Shown here in pieces: positions 17,028 through 25,294 of a stretch of 64,000 nucleotides of DNA (the stretch's first letter is position 1; the number at the start of each line of letters is the position of its first letter). The DNA lies in the NCBI GenBank assembly GCA_013178255.1, contig JABLWY010000002.1:142323-206322 (forward strand), given 5' to 3'. The translations under genes were made by a program, and so were the position numbers. Source of the DNA: Coprothermobacteraceae bacterium (GTDB lineage Bacteria; Coprothermobacterota; Coprothermobacteria; Coprothermobacterales; Coprothermobacteraceae). The notes beneath the pieces are model-generated. The model did no database searches, had not been told where the DNA came from, and saw only the letters and a program-made list of their open reading frames with translations.

Positions 17028-17629
17028 ACATGGGGATCCTCGGAACTGCCCTGTTTTTCCTGCTTTTCGTACTTTCTGTTGTTCTGCATGAATTGGCGCA
17101 CGGTTACGCAGCTTACTATTCGGGTGACCGTACACCCAAATATCAGGGCCGGCTCACTCTGAACCCGCTGCACCATGTGGACCCTGTTGGCACCATATTG
17201 CTGCCGTTGCTCATGAGAATCGCGGGTTCTCCGGTAGTCTTCGGTTGGGCTAAACCTGTACCTATAAACCCATACAACTTGTCTTCGATGGGATTCTTCT
17301 TTGTCAGCATAGCGGGCGTGGCAACCAATTTTGTGCTTACCATAGTGTTCGCGCTTCTATACAGGTTGTATCCTGCAACCGTGTTCGTTTACGTGGCTCT
17401 GGCCAACTTCGTATTGATGGCCTTTAACCTTATCCCACTGCCGCCTCTGGATGGCAGCAAAGTCTTACTGAGCTTCTTCCCTTTTGAAACGCGCATGAGA
17501 GTAATGAGCTATGACCAGTACGGGTTCATACTGCTGTTCGTCCTGATGGGGTTTGGCTTTTTCACAGGTTACTTCAATCTAGCTTACAACTTGTTCATTC
17601 GCGTATTCTCGGCTGTTCTAGCGATTTAG
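17024..17629 (+). CDS. Site-2-type intramembrane metalloprotease, M50 family (short form)
   Basis: A 201-residue polytopic membrane protein of the M50 family. The zinc motif HELAH lies in the first helix (VVLHELAHGYAAYYSGD), followed by the family's GRLTLNPLHHVDPVGTI stretch, and the third ligand is in the NLIPLPPLDGSKVL segment. It lacks PDZ and CBS domains, so it is the minimal form common in Firmicutes and thermophiles whose substrate is usually unknown. Its start overlaps the exporter gene by 4 bases, yet it appears to have its own extended -10 promoter. Confidence 0.88.
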   Translation: MNMGILGTALFFLLFVLSVVLHELAHGYAAYYSGDRTPKYQGRLTLNPLHHVDPVGTILLPLLMRIAGSPVVFGWAKPVPINPYNLSSMGFFFVSIAGVATNFVLTIVFALLYRLYPATVFVYVALANFVLMAFNLIPLPPLDGSKVLLSFFPFETRMRVMSYDQYGFILLFVLMGFGFFTGYFNLAYNLFIRVFSAVLAI

Positions 17630-17671
17630 AGTTAGCGCGAGTTATTTGCGCAGGACCTTAAACCCTCCAAC

Positions 17672-17699
17672 TTGACAGTTGACCGCTCAGTGCTATAAT
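17672..17699 (+). promoter_or_regulatory. Consensus promoter of tRNA-Asn
   Basis: TTGACA at 17672-17677 and TATAAT at 17694-17699, 16 bases apart, is a perfect match to both housekeeping hexamers. The mature tRNA begins 14 bases after the -10, leaving a 5' leader of about 7 bases. Confidence 0.9.
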
Positions 17700-17713
17700 A
17701 ACTAACGTAAGGT

Positions 17714-17789
17714 TCCGGAGTAGCTCAATCGGCAGAGCAGCGGACTGTTAATCCGTTGGTTGCAGGTTCGAGTCCTGCCTCCGGAGCCA
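17714..17789 (+). tRNA. tRNA-Asn (anticodon GTT)
   Basis: A 76-base cloverleaf with CCA encoded. Acceptor TCCGGAG (17714-17720) pairs with CTCCGGA (17779-17785), then G and CCA. The D arm contains GCTCAATCGGCAGAGC, the anticodon loop is CTGTTAA, and the T arm has GCAGG-TTCGAGT-CCTGC. A T-rich stretch (TTTTCATTTT) follows directly and may assist termination. Confidence 0.97.
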
Positions 17790-17811
17790 TTTTCATTTTA
17801 AGCGCACGGTT

Positions 17812-18270
17812 CTATTGTTCCAAAACTGCTTTGATCTCTTCGTAGTCAGGTTCTACGGCCGGGTTATCCGTGACCCATGCGTACTTCACCACACCATTCT
17901 CAAGCACGAACACGGCACGCTTAGCCACTGTGTAGTTCGGTACACCAGCGAAGTTCTCGTGTACGCCCCCGTATTGCTTTGCCACGTTTCCCCCGAAATC
18001 GCTAAGAAGAGGGAATTTCAGACCGTTCTTTTCGGCGAAGGCCCGGTTAGAGAATGGCCCGTCCACGCTTATTCCGAACACGACAGCATTCAACTGATTG
18101 AACTTAGCCATCATGTCCCTAAAAGTGCACATCTCCTTCTCGCACACAGTAGTGAAGGCTCCAGGGTAGAATGCTAGGACTACTTTACCTTCATAATCGG
18201 CTAAGTTCACCTTGTTTAGGTTGTGGTCAAAGAGCTCAAACGCAGGAGCCTTTTCCCCCAAGTTCAACAT
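17812..18270 (-). CDS. Peroxiredoxin, PrxQ/BCP-like
   Basis: A 152-residue thiol peroxidase that reduces hydrogen peroxide and organic peroxides. The active-site stretch YPGAFTTVCEKEMC has the peroxidatic Cys43 and a second Cys48 five residues on, the spacing of atypical two-cysteine PrxQ enzymes. Pro36 and Thr40 of the PxxxT/SxxC motif are present. The ATG at 18270 has a GGAGGTG about 8 bases upstream. It is divergent from the ferritin-VIT1 gene at 18364, which makes a small oxidative/iron-stress locus. It is a cytosolic enzyme with no signal peptide. Confidence 0.93.
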   Translation of the reverse strand: MLNLGEKAPAFELFDHNLNKVNLADYEGKVVLAFYPGAFTTVCEKEMCTFRDMMAKFNQLNAVVFGISVDGPFSNRAFAEKNGLKFPLLSDFGGNVAKQYGGVHENFAGVPNYTVAKRAVFVLENGVVKYAWVTDNPAVEPDYEEIKAVLEQ

Positions 18271-18338
18271 TGCTGCAACACCTCCTGAATTACTTGTACC
18301 CCAGGCTCTTGCTAATCATTCAAAAATGCAGTTACAGA

Positions 18339-18344
18339 TATAAT
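18339..18344 (+). promoter_or_regulatory. -10 box of the ferritin-VIT1 gene
   Basis: TATAAT at 18339-18344 lies about 20 bases before the start codon and upstream of a GGAGGTG Shine-Dalgarno. No clear -35 at normal spacing. The A/T-rich flank could hold an iron or peroxide regulator site, but I cannot match a consensus convincingly. Confidence 0.45.
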
Positions 18345-18363
18345 ATATGCTGGAGGTGACACC

Positions 18364-19218
18364 ATGGATTCAACAGAATTGGCAAAGCGTTTTCAGCAAA
18401 ACGAAATCACGGAGTCTGTGATCTATGCATCTTTTGCCAAGCGGTCAAGCGCTAAGAATAGGCCTATATTGAGTCAGAGAGCGCAGGACGAGAAAAGGCA
18501 CTACGAGATGTGGAAATCTGTGACTGGCATCGAAGTGGCGCCTAGACGCGGGCGTGTTCTTCTTTACGTAGCCCTTTCCTTTATCTTCGGTGTCACTTTC
18601 GCTATGAAGCTCATGGAAAGTGGCGAGAAAGCGACAGAGGAGACTTACAAGAGCCTGTCAGCTGAGTACCCTGAGGTCTATCAAATTTACGCCGATGAAG
18701 AACAGCACGAGAAGCTCCTTTACCAGATGATAGAAGAAGAGAAGCTGTCATATTTGGGTTCTATCGTCTTGGGCCTCAATGATGCACTGGTGGAGATAAC
18801 TGGTACGCTGGCTGGTCTTAGTTTCGCCTTCGAAGGAGCTAGGACAGCAGGGGTTGCAGGCTTGATAACGGGCGTAGCTGCTTCCCTTTCCATGTCGGCT
18901 TCTGAGTACCTGTCGCAGGTAGCGGAAAAGGGTGAGAATCCCGTGAGGGCTGCGGCATACACCTTTGTGGCCTATTTTGGCGTGGTGTTGGCGTTGGTGT
19001 TTCCGTACTTCCTGTTTTCTAAGGCGTTGTCTGCCTTTTCTACTACACTGGGGGTTGGGTTGTGTGTGATTCTCTATTACGCTGCTTTTGCATCGGTCAT
19101 ACACGACAGGCGTTTTCTCCGAACGTTCCTTGAGATGTTAGCCATCGTTATCGGTGTCTCGGTGGTGTCCTTTGGCATAGGATCGCTGGCGAGGAGATTC
19201 TTCGGGATAACCATATAA
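18364..19218 (+). CDS. Ferritin-like/erythrin domain fused to VIT1-CCC1 membrane transporter
   Basis: A 284-residue two-domain protein. Residues about 1-130 are a ferritin-like four-helix domain with candidate di-iron ligands in NEITESVIYASFA, QRAQDEKRHYEMW and DEEQHEKLLYQM (Glu and ExxH patterns). Residues about 130-284 are a VIT1/CCC1-type membrane domain (GLNDALVEITGTLAGLSF, GLITGVAASLSMSASEYLS). Such fusions (Mbfa-like) are thought to move Fe2+ or Mn2+ across the membrane. It is divergent from peroxiredoxin, which fits iron detoxification under oxidative stress. GGAGGTGAC precedes the ATG. Confidence 0.88.
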   Translation: MDSTELAKRFQQNEITESVIYASFAKRSSAKNRPILSQRAQDEKRHYEMWKSVTGIEVAPRRGRVLLYVALSFIFGVTFAMKLMESGEKATEETYKSLSAEYPEVYQIYADEEQHEKLLYQMIEEEKLSYLGSIVLGLNDALVEITGTLAGLSFAFEGARTAGVAGLITGVAASLSMSASEYLSQVAEKGENPVRAAAYTFVAYFGVVLALVFPYFLFSKALSAFSTTLGVGLCVILYYAAFASVIHDRRFLRTFLEMLAIVIGVSVVSFGIGSLARRFFGITI

Positions 19219-19310
19219 AGACTTCTCAATCCAATCCTCCATAGAGGAGCGCAAATTTAAGCTAGTCTTAAGAAGTCGTGCTTTACTTCACTCATGTGAG
19301 CCACTAATCG

Positions 19311-19319
19311 TGATATAAT
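19311..19319 (+). promoter_or_regulatory. Extended -10 promoter of the hydrogenase operon
   Basis: TGATATAAT at 19311-19319 is an extended -10 (TGn plus TATAAT). It leaves a leader of about 45 bases before the ATG at 19372, which has a GGGGAGGAAG Shine-Dalgarno. The intergenic stretch 19219-19310 also holds a small hairpin (TCCTC-CATA-GAGGA) and a TTAAG-N5-CTTAA inverted repeat of unknown meaning. Confidence 0.5.
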
Positions 19320-19371
19320 TACCAAATAGTCTGACTTAGTACTGACACGTAAAAGGGGAGGAAGATGCGAA

Positions 19372-19932
19372 ATGACAACAGCTCAGGTTTCTAATGCTCG
19401 CGGACTTGAAGTGAAAGGCAAGGTGGAGCTCGCCGAATTCGTAGTTGTGTGCGTGTTGGCCCTCGGAATTCCTCTGTTTTTCAAACACCCTCAACTGCTT
19501 GTTGGTTCTGTGGTTAACGCGCTGATCGTATGCACGGCTCTCAATTTCAGCGATTTCAGGAAGGTGCTCCCGGCCATCGTTTTGCCGAGTGTCGGGGCGG
19601 TCTTGGGTGGGTACTTATTCGGCCCATTCACGGTCTTCCTTGTGTACATGGTGCCTTTCATCTGGGTTGGGAACGGGATTCTCGCCGTCTTGGTGAGAAC
19701 ATTTTATAGAAATCAGCAAAAGAACTACGTGCTCGCTCTAGTGGCGGCGTCTCTTCTTAAGTATGTTTGGCTCTTTGCAGCAGCCAGTGTGCTTTTCAAG
19801 TTGGGCGTAGTACCCAAACCTATCGTTGTTGCTATGGGCGTTACCCAACTGTACACAGCGCTAATCGGCGGTGCCGTAGCTTGGCCCATTAGTTACGGAC
19901 TTTCTGTGTTGTCTAGGAGGAGTGGGCGATAA
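19372..19932 (+). CDS. Hydrogenase-operon integral membrane protein (ECF S-component-like)
   Basis: A 186-residue protein with five or six hydrophobic helices (VVVCVLALGIPLFF; VLPAIVLPSVGAVLGGYLFG; FLVYMVPFIWVGNGILAVLV; YVLALVAASLLKYVWLFAAA; LYTALIGGAVAWPISYG). Size and helix pattern resemble ECF transporter S components, and similar small membrane proteins sit upstream of hydrogenase genes in some anaerobes, sometimes mislabelled 'iron hydrogenase'. It overlaps the hydC start codon (TAATG), so expression with the hydrogenase is likely. It has no catalytic or cofactor motif. Role unknown: import of a cofactor or metal, or membrane docking. Confidence 0.7.
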   Translation: MTTAQVSNARGLEVKGKVELAEFVVVCVLALGIPLFFKHPQLLVGSVVNALIVCTALNFSDFRKVLPAIVLPSVGAVLGGYLFGPFTVFLVYMVPFIWVGNGILAVLVRTFYRNQQKNYVLALVAASLLKYVWLFAAASVLFKLGVVPKPIVVAMGVTQLYTALIGGAVAWPISYGLSVLSRRSGR

Positions 19933-20459
19933 TGGGCCGCACTACGGAGAATACGGTCGATTGTGAGGGGAGCAGGGTTCAACGCTGCGCTTTAATCCCA
20001 GCGCTTCAGGCGATACAAGGACGGTATGGTTACATACCTGAGGCCGAGTTGAAGGCGGTCTGTAAGAGGCTCAATGTACCTCTCGCCCATGCCTATTCGG
20101 TGATTACTTTCTATGCTCAGTTCAGAGTCCGGCCAGTGGGTAGGTTCTTGTTGTACGTGTGCCGGGGAACTGCTTGTCACGTTAAGGGAAGCGGTGGTTT
20201 GCTGGACAACTTGACCGAAGCCCTAGGCGTGGCACCTCAGGAAACCAACGAAGAGTATTCGGCTACTGTAGAAACAGTAGCCTGCTTTGGGGCCTGTGCG
20301 CTTGCTCCTGTATTAGTGGTGGAAGACCAGCTGAGGAGAGAAAGGCGCGTGTATGGACAGGTTACAGCTGACAAGCTCAGGTCCATACTTTCCGAATTGA
20401 AATCCATGAGAGAAAGCGATCTGGAGGTAGTGCTGCATGAACAAGACCAAACTGCTTAG
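19932..20459 (+). CDS. hydC: Bifurcating-type [FeFe]-hydrogenase subunit HydC (NuoE-like)
   Basis: A 175-residue thioredoxin-fold subunit binding one [2Fe-2S] cluster. The NuoE-type helical N-terminus (ALQAIQGRYGYIPEAELKAV) is followed by the cluster cysteines in CRGTACHVKG and CFGACALAPV. It accepts electrons in the NADH branch of the trimeric hydrogenase. Its ATG overlaps the stop of the membrane protein and its 3' end overlaps hydB by 23 bases, so stoichiometric translation is likely. Gene order C-B-A is the same as in Thermotoga. Confidence 0.93.
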   Translation: MGRTTENTVDCEGSRVQRCALIPALQAIQGRYGYIPEAELKAVCKRLNVPLAHAYSVITFYAQFRVRPVGRFLLYVCRGTACHVKGSGGLLDNLTEALGVAPQETNEEYSATVETVACFGACALAPVLVVEDQLRRERRVYGQVTADKLRSILSELKSMRESDLEVVLHEQDQTA

Positions 20460-22275
20460 CCAGATAGAAGAGTCGCGAGAGCTTTGGCAAAGCTTGGAAC
20501 AGAGGCCCTTGGTTAGGATAGGTATGGCGACCTGTGGGCGCTCTGCGGGCGCTGACAAGGTTCTTCAGGCCATGAAATCGGAATCAGAGAAGCTAGGTCT
20601 TGCTTTGGAATTCATGGAAGTGGGTTGCTTTGGCATGTGCTACGCCGAGCCCTTAGTGGACATCTCCTATGGGGGTCGTCGTTTGCTCTACGGAGGCATT
20701 ACGCCCGAACAGGGGCAGGGCTTGGTAGTTAGACTGTCTGAGGGTTTGCCGCTACCTGAGGAGCACCTGTTGGGGACGTTCGACGAGGGCCCCGATAGCA
20801 TATGGGAACACCCCATGTTGAAGGGGCAGGTGCGCATAGTTACGGAGAATTGCGGCCACATAGACCCCCGTAGCATAAGTCAGTACATGGCACGAGGTGG
20901 CTTTCAGGGGTTCTTGAAGGCTCTTGAAATGGAGCCACAGGAGGTTATCGAAGAAGTCAAGCGTTCAGGATTGCGTGGAAGAGGCGGCGCTGGTTTCCCC
21001 ACTGGTCGTAAGTGGGAGCTGTGCAGAAAAGCGTCAGGAGAGCCAAAGTACATCGTCTGTAATGCTGACGAAGGTGATCCAGGTGCTTTCATGGACCGTT
21101 CGGTTCTTGAAGGGGACCCGTTCCGTGTAATCGAGGGTATGCTCATAGGTGCCTACGCTATTGGTGCCCGCTACGGCTACATATACTGCCGTGCAGAGTA
21201 CCCACTGGCTTTGGAGATGCTGCGCAATGCCATAGACCAAATGTACGCTGCGGGGTTGCTTGGCGAAGACATACTGGGAACTGGATTCAGTTTTGACATC
21301 TTCATATTTGAGGGCGCTGGTGCTTTTGTTTGCGGTGAGGAGACAGCGCTTATACGTTCCATAATGGGGTACGATGGCAGGCCTGTACCAAGGCCTCCGT
21401 TTCCCGCAGAAAAAGGGTTGTTCGGCAAACCCACAAACATAAACAACGTGGAGACATGGGCTAACATACCTTGGATAATGCGAAATGGCGCTGATGCATT
21501 TAAGCAATACGGAACCGCTGACAGCCCGGGGACTAAGACCTTCTCCCTCACTGGCAAAGTTCGCCGTACTGGTTTGATCGAGGTGCCCATGGGCATGACT
21601 GTTCGCCAGATTGTGGAAGATATCGGCGGTGGAACGTTAAGTGGAGAGCCTTTCAAGGCAGTGCAAACTGGTGGGCCGTCAGGTGGCTGTTTACCGTCCT
21701 CCTACAAAGATACGCCTGTAGATTACGAGAACCTTCGCAAGCTAGGCAGCATCATGGGTTCAGGCGGTCTGGTGGTTATGGACCAGAGCACGTGTATGGT
21801 GGACGTGGCGAAGTACTTCCTGAGGTTTACGCTCAGTGAGTCCTGCGGGAAGTGTATACCGTGCAGGGAAGGCAGTAAGGTCATGTTCAGGATGTTGGAC
21901 CGCATAACCAAGGGACAAGGTACGCTCGATGACTTGGATAAGTTGGAGGAAGTCGGGAACGTGATAATCGAAACGGCCCTGTGCGGTTTAGGCCAAAGCA
22001 TGCCTAACCCTGTTCTGACAACCCTGAAGTACTTTAGGGATGAGTACATTGCCCATGTGGTCGATAAGAGGTGTCCGGCCCAGGTATGCAAGGACTTGCT
22101 GACGCACACCATAGATCCCCATGTGTGCAAAGGTTGCGGACTTTGCAAGATGAACTGCCCGGCGGGTGCCATCTACGGTGACTTGCGGTCTGCGCATCAC
22201 ATAGACCCTGAGAAATGCATCAAATGCGGCACTTGCGTGGCTGTCTGCAAGTTTGGTGCCGTTTCTGTGCAGTAG
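20437..22275 (+). CDS. hydB: Bifurcating-type [FeFe]-hydrogenase subunit HydB (NuoF-like)
   Basis: A 612-residue NADH-binding subunit. An N-terminal [2Fe-2S] thioredoxin-like domain (MATCGRSAGAD, VGCFGMCYAEP) is followed by the NuoF core with glycine-rich NADH/FMN motifs (RGRGGAGFPTGRKWE, NADEGDPGAFMDR) and a [4Fe-4S] site (SCGKCIPCREGS). A C-terminal 2[4Fe-4S] ferredoxin domain (CKGCGLCKMNCPAGAIYG, CIKCGTCVAVCKFGA) ends it. This architecture is that of HydB in electron-bifurcating hydrogenases, which couple NADH and reduced ferredoxin oxidation to H2 formation. Bifurcation itself is inferred from architecture. Confidence 0.94.
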   Translation: MNKTKLLSQIEESRELWQSLEQRPLVRIGMATCGRSAGADKVLQAMKSESEKLGLALEFMEVGCFGMCYAEPLVDISYGGRRLLYGGITPEQGQGLVVRLSEGLPLPEEHLLGTFDEGPDSIWEHPMLKGQVRIVTENCGHIDPRSISQYMARGGFQGFLKALEMEPQEVIEEVKRSGLRGRGGAGFPTGRKWELCRKASGEPKYIVCNADEGDPGAFMDRSVLEGDPFRVIEGMLIGAYAIGARYGYIYCRAEYPLALEMLRNAIDQMYAAGLLGEDILGTGFSFDIFIFEGAGAFVCGEETALIRSIMGYDGRPVPRPPFPAEKGLFGKPTNINNVETWANIPWIMRNGADAFKQYGTADSPGTKTFSLTGKVRRTGLIEVPMGMTVRQIVEDIGGGTLSGEPFKAVQTGGPSGGCLPSSYKDTPVDYENLRKLGSIMGSGGLVVMDQSTCMVDVAKYFLRFTLSESCGKCIPCREGSKVMFRMLDRITKGQGTLDDLDKLEEVGNVIIETALCGLGQSMPNPVLTTLKYFRDEYIAHVVDKRCPAQVCKDLLTHTIDPHVCKGCGLCKMNCPAGAIYGDLRSAHHIDPEKCIKCGTCVAVCKFGAVSVQ

Positions 22276-22286
22276 GAGGGAAAGCC

Positions 22287-24008
22287 ATGGTTACTGTCTA
22301 CATCAACGACGTACCGGTCCAAGTGGAGGAAGGCACTACTATAATGGAGGCTGCTAAGAAAGCGGGGTTTGAAATCCCCCACTTGTGCCATTTTGAGGGG
22401 CTTGAACCGTTTGGTGCCTGTCGTCTGTGTCTGGTAGAAGTCGAAGGGATGCCTAAACCTGTGATTTCCTGCGCTACTCGGGTCAGTGAGAATATGCGGG
22501 TCCACACGGACACGCCTCGAATAAGGCGTGATCGCAAGGTAATACTGGAACTCATACTGGCTTCTCACCCCATGGAGTGCCAGCGTTGTGAAGCTAGCTT
22601 GGATTGTGAACTTCTGAAACTCGCAAATCTGCTCGGGATCAGGGATTCGAGGTTTCCGTATGAACGGAGCTCTTACGGAAGGGATAGTACTAGCGTTGCT
22701 TTGGAGCGCGACCCTAACAAGTGCATCCTCTGCGGCAGATGCGTTAGGGCTTGCGATGAGATACAGTCCGTGGGCGCTATAGCGTTTCTCGATAGGGGTC
22801 CCAAGACCCATGTGGGGACTTTCATGGACCTTGGCTTAGGCCATACCAACTGTGTGAATTGTGGTCAGTGCCTGCAAGTGTGCCCGGTGGGTGCCATAGT
22901 GCCCCGAGATGTGGTGGATGCGGTGTGGGATGCTATACAAGACCCTGACAAGTTCGTCGTGGTGCAAGAGGCGCCTGCTGTTCGCGTAGCTTTAGGTGAA
23001 GAGTTTGGAATGCCTCCTGGAACGCTAGTTACAGGCAAGATGTATGAAGCCCTGAGGCGCTTGGGTTTCGATGCAGTCTTGGACACCAACTTTGGAGCCG
23101 ATCTGACCATAGTGGAAGAGGCGACTGAACTCCTCCATAGAGTGGACGGTAGGGAGCAAAAACCTTTACCACAGTTCACTTCTTGCTGTCCGGGTTGGAT
23201 AAAGTTTGTGGAGCACGAGTATCCCGAACTCATCCCACACTTGAGCACCTGCAAATCGCCGCACGAGATGGTAGGTGCCCTTGCTAAGACGTTCTATGCT
23301 CAGCGCTTGGGTATATCGGCAGACAAAGTAGTGGTAGTCAGCGTAATGCCGTGCACTGCCAAGAAGTTCGAAGCTTCAAGAGAGGAACTTGCCGCCAGCG
23401 GATACCCTGATGTAGATTACGTGCTGACTACGCGCGAGCTAGCTCGCATGATCAAGGAAGCAGGTATCGATTTCGCACGTCTGCCAGAGGGTAAGGCAGA
23501 TGACATCATGGGACACTACACGGGCGCGGCTACCATTTTTGGGGCTACAGGCGGCGTTATGGAAGCAGCTCTACGTTCTTTCTACTACTTTGCCACGGGA
23601 AACGAATTAGCCGAACTGGACATCACGCCTGTCAGAGGCTTCGAAGGTGTCAAGGAAGCGCAGATACAGGTAAATGGATTAACAGTGAAGGCTGCCGTAG
23701 CTCATGGTTTGGCAAACGCTCGCAAGCTCATGGAAGCTGTTAAGGCAGGGAAAGCAGAATACCACTTCATAGAAGTCATGGCTTGTCCGGGTGGTTGTGT
23801 CGGCGGTGGAGGACAGCCCGGGGAATTCAGTTGGGAGAAGCGTAAGCAGCGCGCGTCAGGCCTTTACAGCGAAGACAGTACGAGCAGCATAAGGGTTTCT
23901 CATAGAAACCCTTGGGTGCAGAGGCTCTACGACAACTACTTAGGTGAACCTCTGAGCGAGCTTAGCGAAAAGCTACTGCACACGCATTACAAGGAGAGGC
24001 CGCTGTAA
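22287..24008 (+). CDS. hydA: Bifurcating-type [FeFe]-hydrogenase catalytic subunit HydA
   Basis: A 573-residue catalytic subunit. The N-terminus has a [2Fe-2S] domain (CHFEGLEPFGACRLCLVEV), the His/Cys [4Fe-4S] site (HPMECQRCEASLDCEL) and two [4Fe-4S] clusters (CILCGRCVRACDE, CVNCGQCLQVCPVGA). The H-cluster motifs are intact: L1 TSCCPGWIKFVE, L2 MPCTAKKFEA, L3 ACPGGCVGGGGQP. It ends with a small-subunit-type domain. It lacks the extra C-terminal [2Fe-2S] domain of the Thermotoga enzyme. ATG 22287 is chosen for its GGAGGG; an in-frame extension to 22215 lies inside hydB. Soluble; the maturases HydEFG are not in the window. Confidence 0.95.
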   Translation: MVTVYINDVPVQVEEGTTIMEAAKKAGFEIPHLCHFEGLEPFGACRLCLVEVEGMPKPVISCATRVSENMRVHTDTPRIRRDRKVILELILASHPMECQRCEASLDCELLKLANLLGIRDSRFPYERSSYGRDSTSVALERDPNKCILCGRCVRACDEIQSVGAIAFLDRGPKTHVGTFMDLGLGHTNCVNCGQCLQVCPVGAIVPRDVVDAVWDAIQDPDKFVVVQEAPAVRVALGEEFGMPPGTLVTGKMYEALRRLGFDAVLDTNFGADLTIVEEATELLHRVDGREQKPLPQFTSCCPGWIKFVEHEYPELIPHLSTCKSPHEMVGALAKTFYAQRLGISADKVVVVSVMPCTAKKFEASREELAASGYPDVDYVLTTRELARMIKEAGIDFARLPEGKADDIMGHYTGAATIFGATGGVMEAALRSFYYFATGNELAELDITPVRGFEGVKEAQIQVNGLTVKAAVAHGLANARKLMEAVKAGKAEYHFIEVMACPGGCVGGGGQPGEFSWEKRKQRASGLYSEDSTSSIRVSHRNPWVQRLYDNYLGEPLSELSEKLLHTHYKERPL

Positions 24009-24011
24009 CTC

Positions 24012-25163
24012 TTACGGGTTGATGTAATACCAGCTGTGGTTGGGCAGGATGGGTTCGTGGTGGCGATCGTTGGTATGCGCATCAGTCAACGTTTCGATGG
24101 TGTCATTGCGCACGACGATCATGGTGTGACCCTTATTGGTGACTACGAGCCCTCCTGCCCCCACTTGTCTCGGCAGCACCAATCTTGCATAACCCTTTTG
24201 GTGAACCAAGTACCTAAGAAGGCCTGAAGAGCTTGTCCAGGCCCAGTTGTTGCGGCCATCTCTGAGCCGTTCCCACATACCTGTTTCAGGTTTTATTCCA
24301 GCGTATTCCAGCGCTTGAGAGGCGAAATCTGCGCAGTCATTTGCGCAAAACAGATCAGAATATGGCCATTTGCTGTTGTTCCATGTAAGCGTAGCGCTGT
24401 AGACCTGAGTACCTGGGCAAGTAGTAGTTGCATTGGACGAGTAACGGTCAGCGTACTCCACTACTCTCCAACGATCGTAGGCCGGAACCCAGGTTCTGTA
24501 CCCCTTCGTTAGCAAGTAGGAAGCAACTTCTTTGCCTTGCGCATACATCTCTTGTGCTGAGTCGGGTCTAAACAGTTCCAATGGGACGCGTCCGTAATGG
24601 GGTTGCTCCACCATGACGGAAATGGTGCTCGGGTTCAAAGTGCCATTATGCGACAATGAGGCCGTAACATACAGGAACATGAACGCGTCAAAGGGTTGTC
24701 CTATATACCTTTGCAATTCTTCGTAGAGGTCATCCAAGTATGCAACTACAGCCTGTGCTCTCAGGGTCCCCATGTTTGGGTTTGCTTTACTAATGAGCGC
24801 CAACTTGTCCGTCTTGCTCGTCTTGTAAGGATAACTGCCTATATTGAGTCCGTGAAGGACGCCCTTTACAAAAGGCAACTCCTCAGTTGTCGTAAAACGT
24901 AGAGCCTTTGTGGCTTTGAGCAGTATAGTTGCTGAATAGGATTCCCCAGCGTCTTGCTCTTCTATGAACGCTGCGTCCAAGGCTTTAACGTCGTAAAACG
25001 GCTCATAGTTCTTCTTGTAAATTGACTCGATTGTAGTGACGACCATCTGTCTGTGGGACAGTGCTTGGTTAACGTCGTTTGCACTGCCTCCAGGCTTTGG
25101 CACGGACTTGCATCCAGTTAACAACATCAGGGAAACAAGCATTGAAGCTATTACTTTTCTCAT
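24012..25163 (-). CDS. Lipoprotein with C-terminal amidase_6-type (NlpC/P60-like) domain
   Basis: A 383-residue secreted lipoprotein. The N-terminus MRKVIASMLVSLMLLTGC ends in a lipobox with the acylated Cys18. Residues about 30-215 are unassigned. Residues about 215-383 match the amidase_6 pattern: YDRWRVVEYADRYS, then NDCADFASQALEYAGI with the likely catalytic Cys, WAWTSSSGLLRYL, and the histidine in NKGHTMIVV. Family members are putative cysteine peptidases or amidases acting outside the cell, possibly on peptidoglycan or peptides. The gene is convergent with hydA (3-base gap, no visible terminator). The ATG lacks a Shine-Dalgarno, with TGGTAAACT ending 9 bases upstream. Confidence 0.82.
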   Translation of the reverse strand: MRKVIASMLVSLMLLTGCKSVPKPGGSANDVNQALSHRQMVVTTIESIYKKNYEPFYDVKALDAAFIEEQDAGESYSATILLKATKALRFTTTEELPFVKGVLHGLNIGSYPYKTSKTDKLALISKANPNMGTLRAQAVVAYLDDLYEELQRYIGQPFDAFMFLYVTASLSHNGTLNPSTISVMVEQPHYGRVPLELFRPDSAQEMYAQGKEVASYLLTKGYRTWVPAYDRWRVVEYADRYSSNATTTCPGTQVYSATLTWNNSKWPYSDLFCANDCADFASQALEYAGIKPETGMWERLRDGRNNWAWTSSSGLLRYLVHQKGYARLVLPRQVGAGGLVVTNKGHTMIVVRNDTIETLTDAHTNDRHHEPILPNHSWYYINP

Positions 25164-25208
25164 ACCGCTATCAGTTTACCAGATGCAAAGTCTAGCGTTC
25201 TGCTCGAG

Positions 25209-25225
25209 TCACTTGGACAAAGTGA
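25209..25225. repeat. Inverted repeat TCACTT-N5-AAGTGA between divergent genes
   Basis: A perfect 6-base-arm inverted repeat in the 131-base gap between the amidase lipoprotein (minus) and the alcohol dehydrogenase (plus). Its placement between divergent genes suggests an operator. No regulator gene is adjacent and I do not recognise the consensus. Confidence 0.4.
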
Positions 25226-25294
25226 GAAAATGTGAAGCCGTATGGTGTTAATATGGACCTTGTGTAGAGTTAGGCGATTTGGAGGTGCGTAACG

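Noticed and set aside
18301..18345. Fur or PerR box in the peroxiredoxin/VIT1 gap
   Set aside because: CTAATCATT and ATATAATATAT are only partial matches and A/T-rich sequence gives such matches by chance.
22215..22286. Longer HydA starting inside hydB
   Set aside because: The extra N-terminus is the out-of-frame translation of the HydB ferredoxin domain; ATG 22287 has a good Shine-Dalgarno and gives a family-like N-terminus.
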